64,000 nt of DNA from CATQHW01 sp965215345 (lineage in GTDB: Bacteria; Spirochaetota; Spirochaetia; SZUA-6; Bin103). Position 1 is the stretch's first letter. Each line of letters opens with the position of its first letter. Both the position numbers and the translations under genes were made by a program. Location of the stretch: assembly GCA_965215345.1 (NCBI GenBank), contig CBDCDL010000001.1, positions 912,710 through 976,709 of the forward strand, in the 5' to 3' direction. Shown here piece by piece: positions 7,667 to 16,014 of the stretch. The notes beneath the pieces are model-generated. The model made no database searches. It saw only the letters and a program-made list of their open reading frames with translations, and was not told where the DNA came from.

Positions 7667-9010
7667 ATGGCAATGCAGGTAAGCGAGCTCACGTTGGTTT
7701 CCACCGATCCGGTCGACACCCGATTCCGGCGGATCGCGACGCCGATTCCCGTTCCGGACTCGATTCCGGCGATCGAGCGGCTACGCGCCGTGGAGCCACG
7801 ATCGATGGCCGGGCTGCCGCCCGTCATCTGGCAGCGGGCGCGCGGCTTCCAGGTGGAGGACCCGTACGGCAACCGCTTCATCGACCTGACCTCGGGCGCG
7901 GCTGCGGCCAACGCCGGCCACGCTCACCCGCGCATCGTCCAGGCCGTGCACGAGCAGCTCGACGCGGAGTTGCTGTTCACCTACGCGTTTCCCTCGGATG
8001 TCCGGGCGCGCCTCATCGAGCGGGTGGCCGGCCTGCCGCCGCGCGAGCTCGACAAGGCGATCGCCTTCTGCTCCGGGACCGAGGCCAACGAGTGCTGTTT
8101 GACCCTGATGCGCCGGCACGGCCTGTCGATCTCGCCCGAAAAGATCGGCATCCTGTCGTTCAGCGGCACCTTCTTCGGCCGCACCCTGGGGTCCCGATTC
8201 GCCGGCGGGCAGCCGGGCGCGATCGACGCGATCGGGCGCGACCGGGTGTACCAGACCCAGCTTCCGATGCCCGGGAGCCCGGCGTCGCGCGGATTCCATG
8301 CCGACTTGGCCGAGCACGAAGTGGACCCGGCCAGGACGGCCGGCATCATCTTCGAGTCGATCGCAAGCATGACCACCACCCCCTATCCCCAGGACTACGT
8401 CGACGACCTGATGGCGTGGGCGCACACGCACTCGGTGCTGGTGGCGGTCGACGAGATCCAGGTCGGCTGGGGCCGCACCGGGCGGCTGTTCGCCCATGAG
8501 CACTACGGCATCACCCCCGACCTGATCGCCATGGGCAAGGGGGTGAGCTCCAGCCTGCCGGTGTCGGTGGTCAAGGGCCGTGCGCAGGTCCTGGACCTGG
8601 CCCCACCCGGCGAGATGTCCAGCACCCACGGCGGCAACCCGGTCTGCATGGCCGCCGCCCTGGCCAACCTGGACGTGTTCGAGGACGAGGACCTGGTGCG
8701 GCGGTCAGCCGAGCTGGGCGAGCGGCTGGCGGCATGGCTGCGGCCGATCGCCCAGCGGCACCCGCACCGCATCAGGCGCATCGACGGCCGCGGTCTGTGG
8801 CACGCCATCCACTTCCGCGACCCCGACTCGGGCGAACCGGCGGCAGCGTTGGGCGACCAGGTCGCCATGGAGTGCGTGCGGCGCGGCCTGATGAGCTTCA
8901 TCACCGGCGCCGGCTTCTACCGGATCGCGCCGCCGCTGGTGATCGACGCCGAGGCGCTGGAAGAAGCGGTGGGCGTCGTGGGCGCGGTGATCGACGACGT
9001 GGTGGCCTGA
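7667..9010 (+). CDS. Class III PLP-dependent aminotransferase
   Basis: 447 residues. Family blocks in order: G-N-R-F-I-D-L-T-S-G, N-A-G-H-A-H-P-R-I, S-G-T-E-A-N-E (phosphate binding), V-D262-E-I-Q-V-G-W-G-R-T-G (D262 pairs with the PLP ring nitrogen), and A-M-G-K291-G, where K291 forms the Schiff base. Class III members transfer amino groups from omega-amines such as GABA, ornithine or diaminobutyrate to 2-oxo acids; the substrate here is open. ATG 7667 is chosen because GGAGG lies 7 bases before it; a second ATG follows at 7673. It stands alone on the plus strand and converges with the minus-strand sulfatase. An 18-base hairpin begins directly after its stop. Confidence 0.93.
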   Translation: MAMQVSELTLVSTDPVDTRFRRIATPIPVPDSIPAIERLRAVEPRSMAGLPPVIWQRARGFQVEDPYGNRFIDLTSGAAAANAGHAHPRIVQAVHEQLDAELLFTYAFPSDVRARLIERVAGLPPRELDKAIAFCSGTEANECCLTLMRRHGLSISPEKIGILSFSGTFFGRTLGSRFAGGQPGAIDAIGRDRVYQTQLPMPGSPASRGFHADLAEHEVDPARTAGIIFESIASMTTTPYPQDYVDDLMAWAHTHSVLVAVDEIQVGWGRTGRLFAHEHYGITPDLIAMGKGVSSSLPVSVVKGRAQVLDLAPPGEMSSTHGGNPVCMAAALANLDVFEDEDLVRRSAELGERLAAWLRPIAQRHPHRIRRIDGRGLWHAIHFRDPDSGEPAAALGDQVAMECVRRGLMSFITGAGFYRIAPPLVIDAEALEEAVGVVGAVIDDVVA

Positions 9011-9028
9011 CCGGCTCGGCTCAGCCGG
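9011..9028 (+). terminator. GC hairpin directly after the aminotransferase stop
   Basis: CCGGCT (9011-9016), a six-base loop, then AGCCGG (9023-9028). There is no T-run behind it, so it is at best a weak intrinsic terminator between convergent genes. Confidence 0.3.
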
Positions 9029-9137
9029 CCAGCGGCAGCCGCCGGCGGACGGCCGAGGTATGCGCCACGCACCGGAGGCGCGAGACATGGCGAGGCTGGT
9101 CCCCGCCTGTTCTCTTCGCAGATGGCACCGGGATGTG

Positions 9138-10649
9138 TCAGAACAAGGGCCGTTCTCCCCGGCGGCTGGCGGAGCGGATGAGGGCGACCCGGTCCTGGTG
9201 CGCGCGCACCTGCGCGTCGACGGCGGCCGGGTTCCAGCGGGCAAGCAGGGCGTCGCGCAGCTCCGTCTCGATCTGTGCCGTCTCCGGGTCGCCGGCACGG
9301 TTGTGGAACTCGCCCGGGTCCTGGAGCAGGTCGTACAACTCCGTCTCCGGGGCGTCCCCGCCAGACAGGCAGAGCTTCCAGCCGCCGCGGCGCAGCATGG
9401 CCCGCGGACGGTCGGTGCCGTGCGCGGTGTGCTCGGCGAACGCCTCGTCCGGCCACGCGCGGATCGCCTCCGCCGAGCCGTCGATCAGGCCGGCGAGGCT
9501 GCGGCCGTCCAGCTTCAGCCCCGGCGCGGTTGCCCCGGCGGCGTCCACCACGGTGGCGGTCACGTCGATCAGCGAGGTGCAGCCGGCGATCCTCTCGCCT
9601 GCCACACCGCGTCCCGGCCAGCGGATCTGCAGCGGCACGCGGGCCGACTGCTCGTAGAACGACATCTTGCGCCAGAGCCCGTGCTCGCCGAGCAGCTCGC
9701 CGTGGTCGCTGGTGTGCACGACGATGGTGTTCTCGGCCAGTCCGGTCCGGTCCAGGACGTCGAGCAACGCCTCGAGCTTGTTGTCGGCGTAGCTCACCAG
9801 CCCGTAGTAGGCGGCGCGCGCGCGGCGGATCTGGTCGTCGGTGTGGCCGTGGAACCCGAATGCGCGGCGCAACCGTTGCGAGGCCGGCGACAGCGCCTGC
9901 AGGTGGCCCGGCGGCAGGTCGGGGAGGTCGGCGTGATCGGGGAAGTATTGCGAGAAGAACGGTTCCGGCACCACGAACGGGAAGTGCGGGGCGATCAGGC
10001 CCACGCACAGGGCGAACGGTGCGTCGGCGCCCTCGCGCGAGCGCAGGAACTCGATCGCCCGCTCCACGGCGAGGTCGTCCGCCTCGATCTCCGGGGTCGT
10101 GCCGGGTCCGGTCTCCACGGGCTGCTCCATGGGAGCGTCGGCGCCGGCTTCCGCGCCGAAGCGGCGGCCATGCTCGGGGACGCGCGACCCGGTGCGCACC
10201 ACCCCGGGCCAGGGCTCGGCCGCCTCCGGGACACCGTCCGCCCACCGGTACACCGGGTGCACGAGATCCGCGTGCACGTCGACGGCGAGCTGCCGCTCGA
10301 AGCCGTGCAGCCGGTCGGGGCCGATCAGGTGCATCTTGCCGGACAGCACCACCTCGTAGCCCTGCGCGCGCAGCAGGTAGGGCCAAGTGACCGCGTCCAC
10401 CGGCAGCGCCGTGGCGTTGTCCCAGCCGCCGCAGCGGTGGGTGTAGCGGCCGGTCATGAACGACAGCCGCGACGGCACGCACAGCGGATTGTTGCAATAG
10501 GCGGCGTCGAAGGTCACGCCCTCGCGCGCCAGCCGGTCCATGCCCGGCGTGGCGATGAACGGATGGCCATAGGTGCCGGCGAACTGCGCCGCGTGCTCGT
10601 CGGTCATGACGATCAGGATGTTGGGTCGCACGGTGTCGCGATCGCTCAC
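9138..10649 (-). CDS. Sulfatase (type I, formylglycine-dependent)
   Basis: 503 residues from GTG 10649. R-P-N-I-L-I-V-M-T-D-E-H (metal-binding, residues 8-19), C57-V-P-S-R-L-S-F-M-T-G-R (formylglycine site at C57) and T-S-D-H-G-E-L-L-G-E-H-G-L-W all fit the family. The GTG is preferred over an ATG at 10769 because GGAG lies 8 bases ahead, because family members start just before the R-P-N motif, and because the extra 40 residues are Arg/Asp-rich and unlike a sulfatase. The GTGA overlaps the stop of a 34-codon ORF, suggesting coupling. It resembles the first sulfatase of the window in layout. The third is coupled to a cupin gene. Substrate unknown. Confidence 0.93.
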   Translation of the reverse strand: MSDRDTVRPNILIVMTDEHAAQFAGTYGHPFIATPGMDRLAREGVTFDAAYCNNPLCVPSRLSFMTGRYTHRCGGWDNATALPVDAVTWPYLLRAQGYEVVLSGKMHLIGPDRLHGFERQLAVDVHADLVHPVYRWADGVPEAAEPWPGVVRTGSRVPEHGRRFGAEAGADAPMEQPVETGPGTTPEIEADDLAVERAIEFLRSREGADAPFALCVGLIAPHFPFVVPEPFFSQYFPDHADLPDLPPGHLQALSPASQRLRRAFGFHGHTDDQIRRARAAYYGLVSYADNKLEALLDVLDRTGLAENTIVVHTSDHGELLGEHGLWRKMSFYEQSARVPLQIRWPGRGVAGERIAGCTSLIDVTATVVDAAGATAPGLKLDGRSLAGLIDGSAEAIRAWPDEAFAEHTAHGTDRPRAMLRRGGWKLCLSGGDAPETELYDLLQDPGEFHNRAGDPETAQIETELRDALLARWNPAAVDAQVRAHQDRVALIRSASRRGERPLF

Positions 10650-10750
10650 GGCCCGATCTCCACGATCCGGAACGCTCCGGTCGGCGTCCCGCTCATCCGG
10701 CCGGGATCGACCCGATCCGCCGCTTCCAACGTCACTACGGCGTTCATCAT
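10646..10750 (-). CDS. 34-residue ORF coupled to the sulfatase start
   Basis: It starts with two ATG codons (10750 and 10747), with GGAGG a few bases upstream, and ends in a TGA that overlaps the GTG of the sulfatase. The predicted peptide (M-M-N-A-V-V-T-L-E-A-A-D-R, ending R-I-V-E-I-G-P) has no recognised domain. The ribosome-binding site and the exact overlap argue for real translation, either as a leader that sets sulfatase translation or as the surviving start of a deleted upstream gene. Confidence 0.45.
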   Translation of the reverse strand: MMNAVVTLEAADRVDPGRMSGTPTGAFRIVEIGP

Positions 10751-10774
10751 CTGGTGCCTCCGGTCGCACGCACG

Positions 10775-10780
10775 AGTATA
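10775..10780 (-). promoter_or_regulatory. Possible -10 box for the 34-codon ORF/sulfatase unit
   Basis: TATACT on the minus strand is one base from TATAAT and sits 25-30 bases before the double ATG. No convincing -35 is seen at the expected distance. Confidence 0.25.
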
Positions 10781-10824
10781 TCCCGGCGCCTGTCGCTCCC
10801 GCTCGGTGACGGATCGGCTACCCG

Positions 10825-11562
10825 TTACGGCTTGCCGCCTGCCACGCGAATGTTGGCGCAGGCGACGTAGCTCGCCGCCGGCGACAAGAGCCAGACGATC
10901 GCCTCGGCCACCTCTTCCGGCTCGCCCGCGCGGCGGGCCGGCACGATCTGCGCTCCGCGCTCCAGGGCGCCCGGATGCGGCATGGCCGTGCGGATGGGGC
11001 CGGGGCTCACGGTGTTGACGCGCACGCCCTCTGCCATCACCTCCTGAGCCAGGCCGATGGTGAAGCTGGTCACCGCGCCCTTGGTTGCCGCGTAGTGGAC
11101 GGCAGTTCCCGGCTCACCGACGTACGAGGCTCCGGAGGAAACGTTGACGATCGCGCCGCCGGAGCCGCCGTGCGCGGTCGACATGCGCCGCAGCGCCTGC
11201 TGGGTGCAGTGGACGACGCCCATCACGTTGACCTCCAGCAGCCGCTCCATGTCGGCGGGGTCCAGGTCCGCCACCCGCGTGCTCGGCCCCAGCATGGCGG
11301 CGTTGTTGACCAGCGCCGTGACCGGTCCGAGCTCGCGATCCACGGTGGCGAACATCTCCGCGACCTCGTCGGCCCGGCCGACGTCGGCGTACACGGCGAT
11401 GGCTCGGCCGCCGCCGGCCTCGATCTCCGCGCACAACGCGCGGGCCGGCTCGGGCTCGGTGCGATAGTTCACGCATACGCGGTAGCCGCGCGCGCCCAGC
11501 AGGCGCGCGGTCGCGGCGCCGATCCCGCGGCTGGCTCCGGTTACGATGGCGACGTCGGCCAC
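10825..11562 (-). CDS. Short-chain dehydrogenase/reductase (SDR)
   Basis: 245 residues from GTG 11562, preceded by GGGAGG at 8 bases; the open frame continues upstream to 11628 but without family similarity. Visible features are T8-G-A-S-R-G-I-G15 for NAD(P) binding, N-N-A-A, V-N-V-S-S with the catalytic serine, Y-A-A-T-K with the Tyr/Lys pair, and S-P-G-P-I-R-T. The C-terminal end lacks the common D-G-G, having R-V-A-G-G-K-P. It follows the sulfatase in the same orientation upstream, with about 75 bases between the ORF starts, and may share its substrate route. A partial deleted copy of this gene and its 5' flank sits at 7552-7626. Confidence 0.91.
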   Translation of the reverse strand: MADVAIVTGASRGIGAATARLLGARGYRVCVNYRTEPEPARALCAEIEAGGGRAIAVYADVGRADEVAEMFATVDRELGPVTALVNNAAMLGPSTRVADLDPADMERLLEVNVMGVVHCTQQALRRMSTAHGGSGGAIVNVSSGASYVGEPGTAVHYAATKGAVTSFTIGLAQEVMAEGVRVNTVSPGPIRTAMPHPGALERGAQIVPARRAGEPEEVAEAIVWLLSPAASYVACANIRVAGGKP

Positions 11563-11668
11563 GCTGCAAACCTCCCGCCTGGCGGTGCTCCACCAAGTGG
11601 CCCGAGCATAGCGCACGGCGCGCTCCACCTCGCTGCGCCGTACAAACCATCCCCCGTCGGCATGTGTC

Positions 11669-11688
11669 GCCGGAGCTCGTGCTCCGGC
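11669..11688. other. Perfect 8-bp stem-loop in a divergent promoter region
   Basis: GCCGGAGC-TCGT-GCTCCGGC. It lies between the minus-strand SDR start and the plus-strand ParD-like gene. No T-run follows on either strand, so an operator or structural role is as likely as termination. Confidence 0.5.
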
Positions 11689-11721
11689 CTTCGTTGCTCC
11701 GATGCTCGCGGCGTGGGCACC

Positions 11722-11949
11722 ATGGACCTATCTCTCCCGGACTCTCTGAAGTCGTTCGTGGAGGAACAGCGCTCGGCCCGCGGCTACGGCACGTCCAGTG
11801 AGTACGTGCGAGAGCTGATTCGGAAGGAACGGGATCGCGAACACCTGAGGTGTCTGCTACTCGAAGGGGCGGCGTCCGCCGGCTCCAACGCGGGGCTCGC
11901 GCCCGCACACAGGCTGTCGGTGATCGGCTGCGCACCGCTGCCTTCGTAG
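11722..11949 (+). pseudogene. ParD-type antitoxin, C-terminus lost
   Basis: The first 50 or so residues (L-S-L-P-D-S-L-K-S-F-V-E-E-Q, G-T-S-S-E-Y-V-R-E-L-I-R) match ParD/CopG ribbon-helix-helix antitoxins, which bind DNA and neutralise a ParE ribonuclease-fold toxin. After L-L-L-E-G-A-A-S-A-G, where family members continue with a toxin-binding tail, the sequence changes to unrelated residues that are simply the antisense of the neighbouring DUF488 junction. No parE gene follows. It is a truncated orphan; a weakly functional DNA-binding fragment is possible. Confidence 0.65.
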
Positions 11950-11965
11950 TCCTTGGCCGTGCTTG

Positions 11966-12053
11966 GCATCACGCGCTTGACGCCTGATTCGCGCAACATC
12001 TCGAAGAATCGCCTCGCGGGTTTCCTGGTAAATCCTATCGTAGCGATCCTCAC
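11966..12053 (-). pseudogene. N-terminal fragment of a second DUF488 gene
   Basis: GTG 12053 overlaps the TGA of the upstream DUF488 gene (GTGA). The first 27 residues (R-I-A-T-I-G-F-T-R-K-P-A-R-R-F-F-E-M-L, then G-V-K-R-V) are the beginning of a DUF488 protein. Similarity then stops abruptly, close to where the convergent ParD fragment also ends, so one deletion probably removed the ends of both. Confidence 0.72.
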
Positions 12054-12667
12054 CGGCTGTGCCTCCTCGATTTCGTTCCAGAGCCCTTGCTGACGAAGCT
12101 CTTGCGGCGCGCTTGAAGCGCTATCGCATGCGCGACGAGACCCTCCCGGGGTTGCAGCAGGTCGCCGTTCGGATTCAGGTCGAACGCCCCCAGCAATCGA
12201 TCCATGGTCTTTCCATGCGGTTCGAGGTCTCCATCGGCCAGGATGTGAGCGACGGCGACGCCCGCTTCGTCGAGCGCGCGAGCGACCAGCAGCGTCCGGT
12301 GGCAGTCCAACGGTTCCTGTTCAGCGCACATGAGCGCGATGCGATGTCCAGTTGACCCGCCGATAACCCGCGCGATACCGTCGCGAAAGCCGCTCGTGCG
12401 AGCCACGCGTTCATAATCGACACGACCTCCCTCGTAGCATTCGGGATCGTCCGGGCGGCCCCCGAGCTCGCGCCCGAGGAACACGTAGTCAATGCCATGG
12501 GCCTTGAGCGAGACGGCCAGCGCGTCGCGGTTGAAGTGAGGGCGGAACCGGCTGTAGGGAGCGGACCGCACGTCGGCCAAGGCGCTCACCCGATGCTTCG
12601 ACAGCAACGTGAGAAACTCCTCCAGCGAGTGATCGGAGTGGCCGATGGTAAGTATCCCGGTATTCAT
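12050..12667 (-). CDS. DUF488 family protein
   Basis: 205 residues from ATG 12667. I-L-T-I-G-H-S-D-H-S-L-E-E-F at the start, A-D-V-R-S-A-P-Y-S-R-F-R-P-H-F, F-L-G-R-E-L-G-G-R-P, and M-C-A-E-Q-E-P-L-D-C-H-R are the standard DUF488 blocks; the conserved Cys and His may serve metal or substrate binding. The biochemical role of the family is not established; it recurs near DNA repair and conflict genes. The start codon overlaps by one base the stop of the dual-OB-like gene (TGATG), so the two are translated together. The tail (Q-A-R-R-K-S-F-V-S-K, R-R-H-S-R) is basic. Confidence 0.86.
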   Translation of the reverse strand: MNTGILTIGHSDHSLEEFLTLLSKHRVSALADVRSAPYSRFRPHFNRDALAVSLKAHGIDYVFLGRELGGRPDDPECYEGGRVDYERVARTSGFRDGIARVIGGSTGHRIALMCAEQEPLDCHRTLLVARALDEAGVAVAHILADGDLEPHGKTMDRLLGAFDLNPNGDLLQPREGLVAHAIALQARRKSFVSKGSGTKSRRHSR

Positions 12668-13365
12668 CACCCGGACCGATCGCAGGCGATGATTGCGGCG
12701 ATCAGCTTGTAGCAAGCCCCCTGGTACGGCTCCCCGAGACTGACCGTGAGATAACATTCACCGATGTCGTAGTCGTCGTCCAACTTGGCCAAGTACTCCC
12801 GTTCGTACTCGGGATCGGTCACCCACAGCGCATAGTCCCTGCCGGCGTGGGAAAACCGGGCCTGCACACGCCGCTTGCGATTGCCGAACGCCTCGCCCGG
12901 GCTGAACACGGCGAGCTCGATTCGTTCGGCGTGAATGAGCCGCAGCGAATCCGTCACCGACTGCATCGACTCGTCCGGGATCTTGTCGTTACTCCCATTG
13001 AAGGTGCTGTGTCCGTCGATCCACAGCGGCGCGACGGGATCCAGGAGAGCAGCAAGATCGAACCAGGAATAGTTGCCCTCCTTCCGCCAATAGCATCGGG
13101 GGTCGAGCAACCAATTCTCCGTTTGCCAGCCCTCGGGGCGCGGTTCCAGCACCGGGATGTCGATGATGTCGAGCACGCGAGGGTCGCCGCCGTCCTGGTA
13201 CTGGCGCTCGTATTCGGATACCTCCCGGCCTTCGCGCCCGCTTACGGGCCGCACCCAACTCCCGGGTTCCTTGCCATCACTCCATTGGCGGCCCGCAACG
13301 GACCGACCCATCAGTTTCCGCGAGTTGGCGAGGCAGACGATCCGCTTGCTCTCGGTCCGTGACAC
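12667..13365 (-). CDS. Dual-OB-domain-like protein (partner of DUF488)
   Basis: 232 residues from GTG 13365, with GGAG ahead. K-R-I-V-C-L-A-N-S-R-K, W-V-R-P-V-S, L-D-I-I-D-I-P, Q-T-E-N-W-L, W-V-T-D-P and L-T-V-S-L-G-E-P-Y-Q-G form the pattern I know from proteins named dual OB domain-containing, which occur beside DUF488 genes. OB folds usually bind nucleic acid, but the activity of this family is not proven. It lies 3 bases after the stop of the truncated AlbA_2/ATPase-type gene and overlaps the DUF488 start, forming one minus-strand operon. I name the family from memory of conserved motifs, with moderate certainty. Confidence 0.75.
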   Translation of the reverse strand: MSRTESKRIVCLANSRKLMGRSVAGRQWSDGKEPGSWVRPVSGREGREVSEYERQYQDGGDPRVLDIIDIPVLEPRPEGWQTENWLLDPRCYWRKEGNYSWFDLAALLDPVAPLWIDGHSTFNGSNDKIPDESMQSVTDSLRLIHAERIELAVFSPGEAFGNRKRRVQARFSHAGRDYALWVTDPEYEREYLAKLDDDYDIGECYLTVSLGEPYQGACYKLIAAIIACDRSG

Positions 13366-13368
13366 CTG

Positions 13369-14015
13369 CTACTCCGCCGCCCAGACTACCAGCCGCAGCT
13401 CGCTGTCGTCGATCAGGGAGTACTCCGGCAGGCGTCCCGACAGCGCCCTGCATTCTCGCCGGATGATGGGCACGCCGTCGCCACGCCGATCCATCAGCCG
13501 GGTGCGCCCGACGCCGGAAGGAGCGGCACAGCGTGCCAGAAGCGACACGATGAGCTCGTTCCGGTTCGCCTGCCGCAGGTGCAGGCTGTCGGCCGTGAGC
13601 GTGTTCGCGAGCGCTCCGGGAACGTACAGTTCAAGGCGATCGCCGAACAGGTGCAGGCGTACTCGGGCGCCGGACATGGAGTAGTCGCGGTGCGCCACCG
13701 CGTTCACGACCGCCTCGAACACGGCCCGCTCGCTGAACTGCGGGCGTTCCGACCGCGCGGTTTCCTTGGTCGCCCGCACCAGCATGTTGCGCCGTACGAA
13801 GTGGAGGCTCTCGGCAACCTGCTGATCGAGCGGACCGCCGATGTCGCGGGCGTCGGTCTGGTAGTCGGCGTCGGTCCGCTCGCCGGCGTAGCTGACCGCC
13901 TGTACGCAGGCGTGGGGAAGCCAGCGCTGGGGTTCCTCCGTGCAGAGCAGCACGCCGGCAAGCGTCAGCCGCGCACGTTTATCCGCGTCGTCAGCGACGA
14001 TGCGGAGCTTCTGAT
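13369..14015 (-). pseudogene. 5'-truncated AlbA_2/HATPase_c_4-type ATP-binding gene
   Basis: The readable part covers the C-terminal half: F-S-E-R-A-V-F-E-A-V-V-N-A-V-A-H-R-D-Y-S is the ATP-binding helix of HATPase_c_4 proteins, followed by D-R-L-E-L-Y-V-P-G-A-L and Q-A-N-R-N-E-L-I. The expected N-terminal AlbA_2 (schlafen-type) domain is missing: above about 14015 the open frame is only the antisense of the cupin gene. An internal start such as the one before L-V-R-A-T-K would leave a partial domain. A full-length relative lies at 16247-17479. Its stop is 3 bases before the dual-OB gene start, so it once headed that operon. Confidence 0.75.
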
Positions 14016-14068
14016 GCCGCGAAGCGGATCGGGCCGGTCGCCGAGCTCCCTGCGGCGGGCATGGTGAC

Positions 14069-14092
14069 CGGTGGCATGCCCGCATGCCACCG
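14069..14092. promoter_or_regulatory. Perfect 11-bp inverted repeat before the cupin gene
   Basis: Arms CGGTGGCATGC and GCATGCCACCG flank two bases. It ends 8 bases before the cupin ATG and lies at the junction with the truncated ATPase gene. Its symmetry fits a repressor operator that would overlap the cupin/sulfatase translation start region. Confidence 0.5.
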
Positions 14093-14100
14093 TCTGCACC

Positions 14101-14454
14101 ATGCCGTTCATCAAGATTCACGACTACGACTCGGTCGAGCTGATGCCGGGGGTGCGGGCGCGTACGCCCTACGGGGAGCGGATCATGCTCTCCTACCTGG
14201 AGATGGAGGCCGGCAGCCTCGTGCCCATGCACCAGCACCCGCACGAGCAGGCGGGCCTGCTCATCGAAGGCCGCATGGAGCTTACCATCGGCGACGAGTC
14301 GCGCATCTGCGAACCGGGCGACATGTTCATCATCCCGCCCGACACGCCGCACAGCGCGCGGCCGATCGACGGGCCGGTGAAAGCGCTCGACGTCTTCAGC
14401 CCCGTGCGCGAGGACTACGCGGCGAAGCTCAACCAGTACTTCGGGTCGGCCTGA
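14101..14454 (+). CDS. Cupin-domain protein
   Basis: 117 residues. One small beta-barrel cupin: M-H-Q-H-P-H-E-Q carries the metal-binding His/His/Glu-type set, followed by G-L-L-I-E-G, G-D-E-S-R, E-P-G-D-M-F-I-I-P-P-D-T-P-H with the last metal histidine. Such proteins may be isomerases, dioxygenases or sugar-binding sensors; the activity is not clear here. ATG 14101 is preferred, but an in-frame GTG at 14071, inside the inverted repeat, could add ten residues; neither has a strong ribosome-binding site. The stop overlaps the ATG of the following sulfatase (TGATG), so it belongs to that enzyme's pathway. Confidence 0.87.
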   Translation: MPFIKIHDYDSVELMPGVRARTPYGERIMLSYLEMEAGSLVPMHQHPHEQAGLLIEGRMELTIGDESRICEPGDMFIIPPDTPHSARPIDGPVKALDVFSPVREDYAAKLNQYFGSA

Positions 14455-16014
14455 TGGCGGCCAGACCTGCACGGCGGCCGAACGTCCTGCTGCTGCTCAC
14501 CGATCAGCATGCGCCGCTGGTATCCGGGTTCGCGGGCGACCCGATCGTCCGCACCCAGGCGCTGGACGCGATCGCCGCCGACGCCGTGCAGTTCGACACC
14601 GCGCTGTGCGCCAGCCCGGTGTGCACGCCGTCGCGCATGTGCCTGCTGACCGCCAAGGAGGCGCACCGCTGCGCGGCCTGGAACAACCACTGGGTGATCT
14701 TCCCCGAGCATGTCACCTGGCCCGGCCATTTCGCGGTGCACGGCTACCGCACCTGCCTGGTCGGCAAGATGCATTTCGGAGGCGCCGACCAGATGCAGGG
14801 GTTCCGGCACCGCCCGTACGGCGACCTCCGCCACGGGCTGGGCCATCAGATCGACCCGATCGACTTCTTCCCGGTCTACGCCGGTGCGTCGGGAGCGGGC
14901 GTCACGGAGATCCCTGAGAGCCTGCTGCAGGAGAACGTGGTCACGCGCGAGTCGCTGGCCCTCCTGCTGGAGCACCAGGACTCTCAGCCGGATACGCCCT
15001 GGTTCCTGTGCGCCTCCTACAGCCGCCCGCACTCGCCGTTCACGGCTCCCGGCCGCTACATCGGGCGCTATCGCGACCGCGTGCCGCCGGCCGAGCTGCC
15101 TGCTGACTTCCCGGACGGGCTCGACGACTACGCGCGCCGCTGCTTCGCGGAAGAGGTAGGCGAGGAGCTGACCGCCGAGCAGCAACTCCGCGCGCGCGAG
15201 GCGTACTACGCCTGCGTCGACTTCGTGGACGACTGCATCGGCGAGCTGATGCGCGGGCTGGATGCCGCCGGACTGCTCGACGACACCATCGTCATCTATA
15301 CCAGCGACCACGGCGAGATGACAGGCCACCACGGCCTGTGGGGGAAGACCGTCCACTTCGAGCCGTCGGTGGGCGTGCCGCTCCTGATGTCGGGGCCGGG
15401 CATCGCGCCGGGCAGCGCGCGCGTCGCGCATCCGGTGTCGCTGCTGGACCTGTTTCCGACCACCTGCACGCTGGCCGGCCTGCCCATTCCTCCGGACCTG
15501 GACGGCGTGGACCTGAGCCCGCTGCTGGCCGACCCGGCGAGCAACGGCGCGCCCCGGCGCTACGCTCCCAGCGCCTGCTATGCCTACGGCAACCGGGGTC
15601 CGCGGGCTCCAGGGGGACACCCGGGAGCTGAAGCCGCACCAGGCGATGCGGCTGGTGCGCGACCGCGACTGGAAGTACGTGGAGATCGAGGGCGGCCGGC
15701 CGGTGCTGTTCGACATGCAGGGCGACCCGGGAGAGACCACCAATCTGGCGGATGATCCGCGCCATGGCGAACGCTGCCGGCAGATGCGCGCGGCGCTGTT
15801 CCACGGGTTCAGTTGGGACAGGGTGCACCGCCAGCTCGCCGCCGACCGCGCGCGCCTGCCGCAGTACCTGTCCGGCCTGAAGCCGTCGACGCCCAACCAG
15901 TACATGCTGAGCGACGGGCGCGTATTCGACGCGGAGGGCGACCTGTATGGCGCGCGTTGGTTGCCCTATCCCGACCTCAAGGGAGGCGGCGTCATCCCGC
16001 AGCAGTTCGGATAG
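14454..16014 (+). CDS. Sulfatase (type I), with a single-base frameshift
   Basis: R-P-N-V-L-L-L-L-T-D-Q-H, C57-T-P-S-R-M-C-L-L-T (formylglycine site) and Y-T-S-D-H-G-E-M-T-G-H-H-G-L-W show a full catalytic domain. After Y-A-Y-G-N near 15590 the frame turns into low-complexity Pro/Gly/Ala sequence, while the next frame continues perfectly as sulfatase (R-L-V-R-D-R-D-W-K-Y-V-E, L-F-D-M-Q-G-D-P-G-E-T-T-N-L-A-D-D-P). One extra base, probably in the GGGG at 15595-15598, explains it. With it removed the protein has 519 residues, normal length. It is coupled to the cupin gene. Either a sequencing error or a recent mutation that removes the last 140 residues. Confidence 0.9.
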
